The position numbers and the translations under genes are program-made. Shown one piece after another: positions 18,199 through 26,802 of a stretch of 43,731 nucleotides of DNA. Where the stretch lies: assembly GCA_902596775.1 (NCBI GenBank), contig CACJVE010000015.1:1-43731 (forward strand), in the 5' to 3' direction. The notes beneath the pieces are model-generated. The model ran no database searches and had not been told where the DNA came from. It saw only the letters and a list, made by a program, of their open reading frames with translations. Positions within the stretch are counted from its first letter, which is position 1, and each line of letters opens with the position of its first letter. This DNA is from an uncultured SAR92 cluster bacterium (GTDB taxonomy: Bacteria > Pseudomonadota > Gammaproteobacteria > Pseudomonadales > Porticoccaceae).

Positions 18199-19143
18199 TT
18201 ACAGTACGTCAACCTTTTTGTAATTCTTCACACTTGAGAAAAAATCTTCAAGTATCTTTTCTTTATCAAAATCTTCATAAATACATATGTTGGTATCTAA
18301 ATCTGGCTCAGCATCCCAAGTGCCATCTTTATATAGCATGCTCGGTATTTCTTTTTTCTTTGCCCATTCTGGATTTTTAATAATTGCTACCGCAGCCATA
18401 TCATATAACGGCCTTGAAGGTGGATCTCCAAAAAGATACACATTATCAAGTAAATTGAATGAGTAATCTCCGAAATTGAAAAACTCACCACCATTCCGAC
18501 CAATAACGGCTTTATCTAATTTAGGACCATTACCGACAATATTTTTTTCAAGATCTTGAGGTGTTACCGTTACTGCTGTCGTTCCACTTTTTTCTTTGTA
18601 CCTGACAACTGCTATCTCGAATAGAACACCGCTTGCAATTACAAAGTTCATACTTTCCCAATCGCTTTCCAAATTATATTCACCCGGGAATGGATAGTTG
18701 GATCCTAACCAAACAACTTTTATTTTTGATACTATTGTTGGATCTTTTTTAATGGCTAAAGCGACATTAGTTAACTTGCCAATTGCAAGAATTGTTAAAT
18801 TCTGTGAGGTATGTCTATGAGCTTTTTCTATCATTAAATCAACAGCATCACTGCCATCAAAAATGGGCTTCATTACTTTTGAGTGGGTCTGAGAAAAAGA
18901 GTCTGAAGCGCCGAGTGTGACAGAAATCTTATCGTCCATATCACATAACTTGATGACGCGCTCTGCCTCTTTAGCTTGCTCGTGAATATCGCCCCCATTA
19001 TTGGTCCTGTTAACGGTAATACCTTCTAAAATAAATCTATCGCCACTTAACAATAGGTATGCTATCGCATGCTGATCATCGATTTCGTTACTCGCATCCG
19101 TATCGAGCAGAACTCGTATTTTTGGCAAGTTGTTTTTACTCAT
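18199..19143 (-). CDS. Nucleoside hydrolase-like protein (IUNH superfamily)
   Basis: A 314-residue protein with an N-terminal RVLLDTDASNEIDDQHAIAY, a variant of the Ca-binding aspartate cluster DTDxGxDDA of inosine-uridine nucleoside hydrolases. It has two extra residues between the aspartate groups. TILAIGKLTNVALAIKKDP matches the second family signature (GPLTNVALAL). Classical members cleave nucleosides to base and ribose; the changed motif places this protein in a divergent branch, so activity on nucleosides is an inference. No signal peptide is evident, so it is probably cytoplasmic. It follows the ACAD10/11-like gene by 76 bp on the same strand. No strong Shine-Dalgarno precedes the ATG. 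Confidence 0.8.
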   Translation of the reverse strand: MSKNNLPKIRVLLDTDASNEIDDQHAIAYLLLSGDRFILEGITVNRTNNGGDIHEQAKEAERVIKLCDMDDKISVTLGASDSFSQTHSKVMKPIFDGSDAVDLMIEKAHRHTSQNLTILAIGKLTNVALAIKKDPTIVSKIKVVWLGSNYPFPGEYNLESDWESMNFVIASGVLFEIAVVRYKEKSGTTAVTVTPQDLEKNIVGNGPKLDKAVIGRNGGEFFNFGDYSFNLLDNVYLFGDPPSRPLYDMAAVAIIKNPEWAKKKEIPSMLYKDGTWDAEPDLDTNICIYEDFDKEKILEDFFSSVKNYKKVDVL

Positions 19144-19219
19144 TTTAAAAAATCAGAGCAAGTAACCTTCGAACACTACCGACCTAAAAAATAGTGTTTT
19201 AAAGATGGTTAAATCTGCC

Positions 19220-20542
19220 TCACCACAAGTCGTACTTTCGCACTTCATTTCTTCCAACAACCATGTGGTGAACTTCATCTGGACCATCCGCGAACCTAAG
19301 ATGCCTCTGATTTGCATACATAGCTGCCAACGGGGTCCATTGGGAGGTTCCAGTAGCGCCATGCATTTGAATGGCATCATCAACGATCTTGCACACTTTT
19401 TCCGGCACCATTGCCTTAACAGCACTTACGTAGATGCGTGCCTCTTTGTTACCCAAAACATCCATAGCTTTTGCAGCCTGTAATACCATAAGTCTGCAAG
19501 CATCGATTTCAATCCTCGCTCTTGAAACTAACTCTAAGTTTTTTCCTAACTTGATAATTGGCTTACCAAAGGCAATCCTTGTGCTTGCGCGTTTTACCAT
19601 TAACTCGAGAGCGACCTCCGCTTGACCAATGGCACGCATACAATGATGAATTCGTCCAGGTCCAAGTCTGAGCTGAGAAATTTCAAATCCTCGTCCTTCT
19701 CCAAGTAGAATATTATCTTTGGGCACTCTTACGTTATTGAATTTAATGTGCATATGGCCATGAGGCGCAGATTCATCACCAAAGACATGCATTGGTCCCA
19801 TAATTTCAACGCCTTTTGCATCAATAGGTATCAATATTTGTGATTGTTGTCTGAATGTTTCAGCCTCGGGACTTGTTTTAACCATGGTAATCAAAACTTT
19901 ACAACGAGGATCTCCCGCTCCCGAAATATAATATTTCTCTCCATTGATAACCCACTCATCTCCCTCGAGTTTTGCAACCGTACTTATGTTAGTCGCATCA
20001 GAAGAAGCCACTGCTGGTTCTGTCATCGCATAAGCAGATCTAATTTCGCCTGATAATAGGGGCTTCAGCCACTTTTCTTTTTGTTCTGGGGTTCCGACCC
20101 GTTCGAGAACTTCCATGTTCCCTGTGTCAGGTGCACTACAATTTAAGGTCTGGGATGACAATCTACTCTTACCAAGCTCAACCGCCAAATACGCATAATC
20201 TAAATTACTTAATCCCTCACCTGTCTCTGCATCGGGTAAAAAGAAATTCCACAAGCCGGCAGCACGAGCCTTATCTTTAGCAATCTCCAATAATTCGATC
20301 TGTCGCGGATGATATTCCCATGGGTTAGACTTACCCTCATTGAGTTTATAATATTCCTCAGTCATAGGATCTACGTTTTCAGCAATGTGCGCTTTTACAG
20401 CTTCAAGAAGCGGTCGAGATTTTTCAGACATCGTTAAATTGAAAAGTTCAGGATTTAAGCTAGTAATCCTTGCTGCCTCGAGAATTGGTTTATAGTGTGA
20501 TTTACCAGTATCAGGATTTTCTGAATAATTTAAATTCTTCAT
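19220..20542 (-). CDS. Acyl-CoA dehydrogenase, ACAD10/11 C-terminal type (LvaC-like)
   Basis: A 440-residue FAD-dependent acyl-CoA dehydrogenase. Segments characteristic of the ACAD10/11 dehydrogenase domain include NCSAPDTGNMEVL, TEPAVASSDATNI, LGEGRGFEISQLRLGPGRIHH and LRFADGPDEVHH. The usual catalytic YEGTSE is replaced by ADGPDE, as in that subfamily. In mammals and in the bacterial levulinate pathway such enzymes act on 4-phosphoacyl-CoA made by a partner APH-type kinase; that kinase type is encoded here at 10535. It is the first gene of a two-gene minus-strand unit with the nucleoside-hydrolase-like gene. A minus-strand frame inside it at 19153-19425 is only a shadow. The subfamily call rests on motif recall, not alignment. 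Confidence 0.85.
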   Translation of the reverse strand: MKNLNYSENPDTGKSHYKPILEAARITSLNPELFNLTMSEKSRPLLEAVKAHIAENVDPMTEEYYKLNEGKSNPWEYHPRQIELLEIAKDKARAAGLWNFFLPDAETGEGLSNLDYAYLAVELGKSRLSSQTLNCSAPDTGNMEVLERVGTPEQKEKWLKPLLSGEIRSAYAMTEPAVASSDATNISTVAKLEGDEWVINGEKYYISGAGDPRCKVLITMVKTSPEAETFRQQSQILIPIDAKGVEIMGPMHVFGDESAPHGHMHIKFNNVRVPKDNILLGEGRGFEISQLRLGPGRIHHCMRAIGQAEVALELMVKRASTRIAFGKPIIKLGKNLELVSRARIEIDACRLMVLQAAKAMDVLGNKEARIYVSAVKAMVPEKVCKIVDDAIQMHGATGTSQWTPLAAMYANQRHLRFADGPDEVHHMVVGRNEVRKYDLW

Positions 20543-20735
20543 AAAACATTTTCCATTTGTTGTTGATGCGAATTATACGGTGTTTTTACCTTTTTGGTAT
20601 GATGGTTCAAGCGAAGATTGCAAGTAAAGTAATTTGGGGGGGATTTTTATTAAAAGCTCACCCATTTTAATGACTATTGAGCGCCAACTTGGCAATATGC
20701 TGTCTTCAAAATTTCTGCATATCGAGGGTAAAACA
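20543..20735. promoter_or_regulatory. Divergent intergenic region, probable promoters
   Basis: These 193 bp separate the ACAD10/11-like gene (minus) from the SDR operon (plus). The plus strand carries TGGTATGAT at 20595-20603, which fits an extended -10 box, and GAGGG 8 nt before the SDR start. The frame is open upstream of the SDR start to 20634, but that stretch lacks a Shine-Dalgarno and family similarity and is treated as leader. It also contains a run of seven G near 20636-20642. Confidence 0.35.
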
Positions 20736-21503
20736 ATGAAGGATATTTTCGATTTAAAAGGCCGGGTTGCAATTGTCACCGGTGGCTCGCGAGGAATCGG
20801 TAAAATGATTGCGACTGAATTTGTTAAACGTGGTGTACGCGTATATATAACTGCAAGAAAGGCTGCACCATGTCTTGCAACAGCTGAAGAATTATCTCAG
20901 TTCGGCGAATGCATCGCACTTCCACATAATTTAGCCAAAAATGAAGATTTAGATGCTTTTGTGGATGAGGTGAAAAATCGAGAAGATAAACTGGACATCC
21001 TAATTAACAATGCTGGCGCTGCTTGGACAGCTGAATATGACGATTTCCCTGAGAGTGGTTGGGACAAAGTAATGGATCTAAATTTAAAGGCGTTATTTTT
21101 CCTGACACAAAAACTTACGCCATTGCTCCGGAAGTCTGGGAGTCCATCACAACCCGCTAAGGTGATAAATATTGCATCAATAGATGGAATTCATAATGCA
21201 AGGCATGAAGCATACTCATATGCAGCAAGTAAAGCCGGCTTAATACACTTAACAAGAAGAATGGCAAAAAGACTAGTAAGTGAAAATATCAATATTAATG
21301 CGATAGCGCCAGGCGCATTTGCAAGCGACATGAATCTCTGGGCAAGAGATAATCCAGATGAAACAGCAGAGAGAATACCAGCAAAAAGGATAGGTAAGCC
21401 GAGTGATATCGCGGGGACCGCTGTATATATGTGTTCAAGCGCGGGTGATTATATTGTTGGAATTACCATCGCTGTTGATGGCGGGATCGCATATGCCTCA
21501 TAA
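20736..21503 (+). CDS. Short-chain dehydrogenase/reductase (SDR)
   Basis: A 255-residue classical SDR. It has the NAD(P)-binding TGGSRGIG at 15-22, NNAG at 91-94, catalytic Ser148 in INIASIDG, and Tyr162/Lys166 in YSYAASKAG. The C-terminus has the usual DGGIAYA end. It would oxidise or reduce a hydroxyl or keto group; the adjacent beta-oxidation genes suggest a hydroxyacyl-CoA or a carbonyl on a degraded carbon skeleton. ATG 20736 was chosen because GAGGG lies 8 nt upstream and the family N-terminus begins there. It is the first gene of a three-gene plus-strand operon, 32 bp before the fused hydratase/dehydrogenase. Confidence 0.9.
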   Translation: MKDIFDLKGRVAIVTGGSRGIGKMIATEFVKRGVRVYITARKAAPCLATAEELSQFGECIALPHNLAKNEDLDAFVDEVKNREDKLDILINNAGAAWTAEYDDFPESGWDKVMDLNLKALFFLTQKLTPLLRKSGSPSQPAKVINIASIDGIHNARHEAYSYAASKAGLIHLTRRMAKRLVSENININAIAPGAFASDMNLWARDNPDETAERIPAKRIGKPSDIAGTAVYMCSSAGDYIVGITIAVDGGIAYAS

Positions 21504-21535
21504 CAATTTATAAAAATCAATTTAAGGTGACAATA

Positions 21536-23632
21536 ATGCAAGGAATGATTGAAAAACGAGAATCGATAGGAATCATTTGGATTGATAATCCACCTGTAAA
21601 TGCCATTTCTCACGCTGTTAGGGAAGGCCTGATGTCGGCAGTAGAAAATGCTTCAAAAGATGACTCAATAAAAGGTTTGGTGCTTGCTTGCCGAGGAAGA
21701 ACATTTATGGCTGGTGCAGACATTTCAGAATTTGCTTCAGCAATAAAGCATCCATGGTTGGGAGAGGTCATCGATTGTATTAGTGAGAGTCCAAAAATTA
21801 TTGTTGCTGCAATATTCGGTACTACTTTTGGAGGAGGCTTAGAAGTTGCTCTCGGATGCAATTACAGAATCGCGGATCCTAATACAAAAATCGGTTTACC
21901 TGAGGTAAAACTTGGCATCATACCTGGCGCGCAAGGAACTCAGCGTTTACCGAGAGTCAGTAATGTAGAATTTGCACTCAAACTCGCAACCATTGGCAAT
22001 CCTGTTGAGGCGCAAGAAGCGTTAGATGCGGGCGCTATTGATAAAATTTCAACTAATGATTTGGTAGATGACGCAGTAGCTTTCGCACAAGAACTAACTG
22101 AGCAAAAAGCTCCACTAAGAAAATCCCACGAACTAAGTATCAGCTCAGAGAAATACGATGATGCTTTCTTTGATGAATTTAGGAAGACAATCTTTAAAAA
22201 AATGAGAGGTATGGCAGCACCTGAGTGCTGTATAAAAGCAATTCAAGCATCTGTAAATTTACCTTTTGATGAGGGCGTAAAATTCGAGAGAGAAATGACG
22301 ATTGAGTGCAGAGATAATCCTCAATCGAAAGCATTGCAACATGTGTTTTTTGCGGAAAGACTGGCCTCTAAAGTTCCCGGTCTCGACAAAGATGTGCCAC
22401 TTAAAGCAATAAAAAAAGTCGGTGTTATTGGAGCTGGGACGATGGGTGGCGGTATTTCTATGAATTTTGCAAATGCCGGAATTCCAGTAAAGATACTAGA
22501 AATGGATGGCGCAGCTCTTGAAAAAGGTCTCGGTACGGTTCAAAAAAATTATGAAGCATCAGCATGGAGAGGTGGCATTACCTCTAATGACGTGGAAGAA
22601 AGAATGAGCCTTATTCAAGGAACAACTAACTATTCAGATTTACACGATGTAGATCTGGTTATTGAGGCTGTATTTGAAAACATGGATGTCAAAAAAGAAG
22701 TCTTCTCAAAACTAAATGAGACGGTATCTCCAGACACAATTTTAGCCAGTAATACTTCCTATTTAAATATAGATGAAATAGCCTCAGTTGTAGATCATCC
22801 AGAGAGAGTGCTCGGTATGCATTTTTTCTCACCTGCAAATATCATGAGGTTGCTTGAGATAGTGAAGGCAGAAAAAACATCGCCTGCAATTCTTGCCACT
22901 GTGCTGAAACTCGCTAAAACTATTAAAAAAGTGGGTGCTGTTGCTGGCGTGTGTCATGGTTTCATTGGTAACCGAATGCTGACCGGTTACGGAAGAGAGG
23001 CTCACTTGCTTGTTCTCGAAGGGGCTCGACCTGAACAAGTTGATCAAGTGCTTTATCAGTTTGGAATGCCAATGGGTGTCATTGCAATGGCTGATATGGC
23101 AGGCCTTGATATTGGAACACGACTTCGACAACAAATGGACGAAAGTGAATATGATGTTATGTCAACCGCGGTGGCTGATCGACTTGTTGCGCAAGGAAGA
23201 TGCGGTCAGAAAACAGGTGCTGGTTTTTATGATTATCAAGCAGGTAATAGAACACCGATACCTTCGAAGATAACCCAAGCGATTATCAATGAGACGGCAG
23301 AAAAGTTTGCTATTAAACAACGCAAAATAGATGAAGATGAAATTATTAGTAGATGTTTTTATGCGATGTGCAATATGGGCTTCGATATTCTAGATGAAGG
23401 AATGGCCTTCAGATCCTCAGATATTGATACTGTTTATATTAATGGTTATGGATTCCCTGCATGGCGTGGAGGTCCGATGTACTGGGCAGAAAATACGGTT
23501 GGTCTCAAAAAAATGCTAGAAGGAATAAAAGGTTTTTCAGAAGTACATGGCGATCGTTGGTGGAAACCGTCGCCTCTTTTACAAAGAATGGTAGAAAATA
23601 ATCTTTCTTTAAGAGAAATCGTAAACAAGTAA
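21536..23632 (+). CDS. Bifunctional enoyl-CoA hydratase/3-hydroxyacyl-CoA dehydrogenase
   Basis: A 698-residue fusion. The N-terminal crotonase domain (about 1-190) has MAGADISEF and both catalytic glutamates, in GGGLEVALG (about Glu103) and GLPEVKLGIIPGAQGTQR (about Glu123). The dehydrogenase part has the Rossmann motif VGVIGAGTMGGG near 296-307, catalytic His at about 429 in MHFFSPANIM, and the C-terminal FPAWRGGPMYW. It should hydrate trans-2-enoyl-CoA and oxidise the 3-hydroxyacyl-CoA with NAD, as in FadJ, FadB or the peroxisomal bifunctional enzyme. No FadA gene is adjacent on this strand; a thiolase gene lies at 25600 on the other strand. ATG 21536 is chosen because AAGGTG lies 6 nt upstream; a GTG at 21527 is also in frame. 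Confidence 0.93.
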   Translation: MQGMIEKRESIGIIWIDNPPVNAISHAVREGLMSAVENASKDDSIKGLVLACRGRTFMAGADISEFASAIKHPWLGEVIDCISESPKIIVAAIFGTTFGGGLEVALGCNYRIADPNTKIGLPEVKLGIIPGAQGTQRLPRVSNVEFALKLATIGNPVEAQEALDAGAIDKISTNDLVDDAVAFAQELTEQKAPLRKSHELSISSEKYDDAFFDEFRKTIFKKMRGMAAPECCIKAIQASVNLPFDEGVKFEREMTIECRDNPQSKALQHVFFAERLASKVPGLDKDVPLKAIKKVGVIGAGTMGGGISMNFANAGIPVKILEMDGAALEKGLGTVQKNYEASAWRGGITSNDVEERMSLIQGTTNYSDLHDVDLVIEAVFENMDVKKEVFSKLNETVSPDTILASNTSYLNIDEIASVVDHPERVLGMHFFSPANIMRLLEIVKAEKTSPAILATVLKLAKTIKKVGAVAGVCHGFIGNRMLTGYGREAHLLVLEGARPEQVDQVLYQFGMPMGVIAMADMAGLDIGTRLRQQMDESEYDVMSTAVADRLVAQGRCGQKTGAGFYDYQAGNRTPIPSKITQAIINETAEKFAIKQRKIDEDEIISRCFYAMCNMGFDILDEGMAFRSSDIDTVYINGYGFPAWRGGPMYWAENTVGLKKMLEGIKGFSEVHGDRWWKPSPLLQRMVENNLSLREIVNK

Positions 23633-23649
23633 AAAAGAGAAAATAAATA

Positions 23650-24810
23650 ATGGCCTTGGATCAAGATATTTTAGATCATTTACTTGAAACGGTAAGACGT
23701 TTTGTCAAAAACCGATTAGTCCCTTTAGAGGCACAAGTTGCTGAAACAGATCAAATACCCGCGTCAATTATCGATGAAATGAGAGATTTGGGGCTTTTTG
23801 GACTGACGATACCTGAGCAATATGGTGGTCTTGGTCTTAACACGGAGGAAGAATGTCAAGTCGCTATTGAATTGGGTTATACCTCGGCTGCCTTTAGGTC
23901 AATTATAGGAACTAACAATGGAATAGGGAGTCAGGGCCTAATAATGGACGGAACTGAGGAGCAAAAAGAACTTTATCTCCCTAGACTCGCAACTGGAGAG
24001 ATTATTGGCTCCTTCGCTTTGACAGAGCCTAATGTCGGCTCAGATTCAGCAAAAGTACAAACAAAAGCCACAAAAGATGGTAATCATTATATTTTAAATG
24101 GCACAAAACGCTGGATTACGAATGCTAACATCGCGAACGTATTTACGGTATTTGCTCGAACTAACCAATCTGTAGATGGAGCTGGTGGCGTGAGTGCATT
24201 CTTGGTGAATGCTGATACACCAGGAATATCATTAAGCTCTAAATACAAAAAGATGGGTCAACAAGGGGCCCATGTTTGTGATGTGATTTTCGATGAATGC
24301 AGAGTTCCTGAAACTAATATCATTGGTGGGCCAGAAAATATAAATAATGGATTTAAGACAGCAATGAAAACGCTGGATCGAGGCCGAATTCATATATCTG
24401 CATTTGCTGTCGGGTGCGCCAAAAGACTTATCGAAATATCAACCCAGTATGCAATTGAACGAAAACAGTTCGGGCAAGCAATCGCCGAGTTTCAGATGAT
24501 TCAAGCAATGCTTGCCGAGAGCCAAGCTGAGAGTTATGCCGCTGAGACAATGGTTTTTGACGCTGCGCGAAGAAGAGATTTAGGCCAAAAAGTAAACCTT
24601 CATGCATCTTGCTGTAAACTTTTTGCGAGCGAAATGGTTGGTAAAGTTGCAGATCGAGCCGTACAAATTCATGGTGGGGCCGGATACATGGATGAATATG
24701 CTGTCTCTCGCTTCTACCGAGATGTCAGACTATTCAGAATTTACGAGGGTACAAGTGAAATTCAAAAGACAATAATAGCGAAAAACCTTCTTAAACAAGC
24801 AAAAAATTAA
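23650..24810 (+). CDS. Acyl-CoA dehydrogenase
   Basis: A 386-residue flavin-dependent acyl-CoA dehydrogenase of usual length. It has FALTEPNVGSDSAKVQTKA (FAD/substrate signature), RKQFGQAIAEFQ, QIHGGAGYMDEYAVSRFYRD and the catalytic Glu366 in IYEGTSEIQKTI. It would introduce the trans-2 double bond into an acyl-CoA and pass electrons to ETF. It follows the bifunctional hydratase/dehydrogenase gene by 17 bp, completing an SDR, hydratase/dehydrogenase, ACAD operon. It is convergent with the enoyl-CoA hydratase gene at 24828, with a 17 bp gap. The substrate is not determined. Confidence 0.93.
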   Translation: MALDQDILDHLLETVRRFVKNRLVPLEAQVAETDQIPASIIDEMRDLGLFGLTIPEQYGGLGLNTEEECQVAIELGYTSAAFRSIIGTNNGIGSQGLIMDGTEEQKELYLPRLATGEIIGSFALTEPNVGSDSAKVQTKATKDGNHYILNGTKRWITNANIANVFTVFARTNQSVDGAGGVSAFLVNADTPGISLSSKYKKMGQQGAHVCDVIFDECRVPETNIIGGPENINNGFKTAMKTLDRGRIHISAFAVGCAKRLIEISTQYAIERKQFGQAIAEFQMIQAMLAESQAESYAAETMVFDAARRRDLGQKVNLHASCCKLFASEMVGKVADRAVQIHGGAGYMDEYAVSRFYRDVRLFRIYEGTSEIQKTIIAKNLLKQAKN

Positions 24811-24827
24811 TCTTAATCCACTAACAA

Positions 24828-25568
24828 TTAGCTTTTAAATCCGGTCTTAACACGTTGATGCATATCAGAGGCTACCTTAGCGCTCTGGTTACGTTCGAAG
24901 ATTAAGCTGTTTTGATGAAATTGGTTTGAATTATTAATGAACAACTGCTTGTCCGCAAACAGCGTGTGCCAGGAGTTTTTAACAATCTTTCGAGCTAGCT
25001 CAACAGTTTCTGATAATAGATTATCATCAGATACACATTTATTTGCCAGACCTATATCAACAGCTTGAGCGCCGTCAACAGAAAGTCCAGTGAACATCAT
25101 CTCTTTTGCTTTGAGCAAGCCTACTCGCTTTGGAAGACGGACACTCATTCCCCAGCCTGGGACCATTCCCCACTTACCATGCGTGTCAGACAAGTTGGCA
25201 GACTCTGCGGTGACCATCAAATCGCACGCCAAGGCCAACTCCAAAGCACCAGTTAGACAATGTCCATGAACAGAAGCAATGGTTGGCTGAGGAAGATTCT
25301 CAAGTAAATCGATAGTTTTAGCTTGAAAAAAATTTTCTTTTGCCTTAATTCCCTGACCGACAGCTTTAAGATCATTGCCAGCAGAGAAGCATCTACCAGC
25401 ACCCCTCAGAATTACGCACGCTACTGAATCAGTCTGATTTGAAATCTCTTGTATTGAATTATTTAGTTCAACGAAAAGATCAGGACTCAAGGCATTTAGA
25501 CTTTCAGGTCGATTGAGAGTAACAATCACTATCCCATCATCTATATCCTCTCGGAGAATCATACTCAT
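24828..25568 (-). CDS. Enoyl-CoA hydratase family protein
   Basis: A 246-residue crotonase-fold protein with NRPESLNAL, GAGRCFSAGNDLKAVG and HGHCLTGALELALACDLM, in which the first catalytic Glu is present. At the second Glu position the usual PE is replaced by TH (DTHGKWGMVPGWG), so a standard two-glutamate hydration mechanism is doubtful. Such proteins may act as isomerases, thioesterases or C-C hydrolases. The ATG has AGAGGG 6-8 nt upstream. It is last in a four-gene minus-strand cluster with a thiolase and two acyl-CoA dehydrogenases, and so probably acts on the same degradation intermediate. Confidence 0.85.
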   Translation of the reverse strand: MSMILREDIDDGIVIVTLNRPESLNALSPDLFVELNNSIQEISNQTDSVACVILRGAGRCFSAGNDLKAVGQGIKAKENFFQAKTIDLLENLPQPTIASVHGHCLTGALELALACDLMVTAESANLSDTHGKWGMVPGWGMSVRLPKRVGLLKAKEMMFTGLSVDGAQAVDIGLANKCVSDDNLLSETVELARKIVKNSWHTLFADKQLFINNSNQFHQNSLIFERNQSAKVASDMHQRVKTGFKS

Positions 25569-25599
25569 AGTAAACCCTCTGCACTACTCTAGCTAAAAA

Positions 25600-26784
25600 T
25601 TACTTTGGGATTTTAAACAGAGAGGCAGCGCCCTGGCCACCGCCGCAGCACATTGTGCATACAACCAATTTTGCTTTGCGCCTCTTACCTTCAATTAAGG
25701 CATGGCCGACCATTCTTGCTCCTGACATACCATAGGGATGCCCTACCGAGATTGCTCCTCCATTAACATTGAGCAATTCATTTGGAATTTTTAATTGGTC
25801 TCTGCAATACAATACTTGAACTGCGAAGGCCTCATTAAGTTCCCATAAATCAATATCACCAACACTTAAAGAAAATTTTTCAAGAAGCTTTGGTACCGCA
25901 AATATAGGACCTATTCCCATTTCACTTGGTTCACAACCTGCTACAGCAGTACCAAGGTATATACCCATAATATCAAGTCCCAAATTCCTAGCCTTGCTTT
26001 CAGACATGACTACCGATGCGGACGCACCGTCAGATAACTGACTTGCATTTCCAGCTGTTATCACGCCATTTTCTCGCACAGGCTTCAGGTTAGACAATCC
26101 ATCTATTGTCGTGGTCGGTCGATTTCCTTCATCTTTTTCAAGCAAGAATGACTCCAAGTGCTCATCATTCGTCTCTTTATTCTTGATAACAACTTGGGAT
26201 GGCATTGGAACAATCTCGTCATCGAAGTATCCTGAGTCCTGCGCTTTTGCCGTTCTTTGTTGGCTTTGCATTGCATATTCATCTTGCTCTTCACGAGTGA
26301 TCTCAAATTTTTTTGCCACAACTTCTGCCGTATCAATCATGGGCATATACATGTGCTCATGAAGTGCGATTACATTCGGATCTTCGGCCCTGTATAAATT
26401 CGAGTGCTCGTTTTGCACAAGACTGACTGACTCTAAACCTCCAGCGACAGCGATCTCAATTTCGCCTGTCATTATAGATTTTGCCACCATTCCAATTGCC
26501 ATCATGCCAGAGGAGCATTGCCTATCAACTGTCATAGCTGGAGTTGTTACCGGCAATCCAGCAGCCATCGCACACTGACGTGCAATATTTTTTCCTTGTG
26601 AACCTTGAGGTCTGCTACAACCCATAAAAGTGTCATCTATTGCATCAATTGAAACTCCAGATCTTTGGATAGCATGCTTGATCGCGTGACCTCCAAGTGA
26701 TGCTGCGTCCGTATTGTTAAAAGCTCCTCGATACGCTTTGCCGATCGGAGTTCTAGCGGTGGAGACTATTACTGCTCTTTCCAT
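25600..26784 (-). CDS. Acetyl-CoA acyltransferase (thiolase)
   Basis: A 394-residue thiolase of usual length. The acylated nucleophile is Cys90 in VDRQCSSGMM, His349 lies in GGAISVGHPYGMSG and the acid/base Cys380 in CTMCCGGGQG. It should cleave 3-oxoacyl-CoA with CoA to yield acetyl-CoA (or propionyl-CoA) and a shortened acyl-CoA; degradative use is suggested by the neighbouring dehydrogenases. It follows the ACAD gene at 26803 by 18 bp and precedes the hydratase-family gene by 31 bp on the minus strand. It may also serve the plus-strand hydratase/dehydrogenase operon, which has no thiolase of its own. Confidence 0.93.
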   Translation of the reverse strand: MERAVIVSTARTPIGKAYRGAFNNTDAASLGGHAIKHAIQRSGVSIDAIDDTFMGCSRPQGSQGKNIARQCAMAAGLPVTTPAMTVDRQCSSGMMAIGMVAKSIMTGEIEIAVAGGLESVSLVQNEHSNLYRAEDPNVIALHEHMYMPMIDTAEVVAKKFEITREEQDEYAMQSQQRTAKAQDSGYFDDEIVPMPSQVVIKNKETNDEHLESFLLEKDEGNRPTTTIDGLSNLKPVRENGVITAGNASQLSDGASASVVMSESKARNLGLDIMGIYLGTAVAGCEPSEMGIGPIFAVPKLLEKFSLSVGDIDLWELNEAFAVQVLYCRDQLKIPNELLNVNGGAISVGHPYGMSGARMVGHALIEGKRRKAKLVVCTMCCGGGQGAASLFKIPK

Positions 26785-26802
26785 AAAAATGTCCTAGCTA
26801 AA

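Noticed and set aside
19153-19425. 90-codon minus-strand frame next to the nucleoside-hydrolase-like gene
   Set aside because: It overlaps the 3' end of the ACAD10/11-like gene in another frame and has no recognisable motif.
20634-20735. Longer SDR protein starting at 20634
   Set aside because: The extra 34 residues have no SDR similarity and no ribosome binding site; GAGGG precedes the ATG at 20736.
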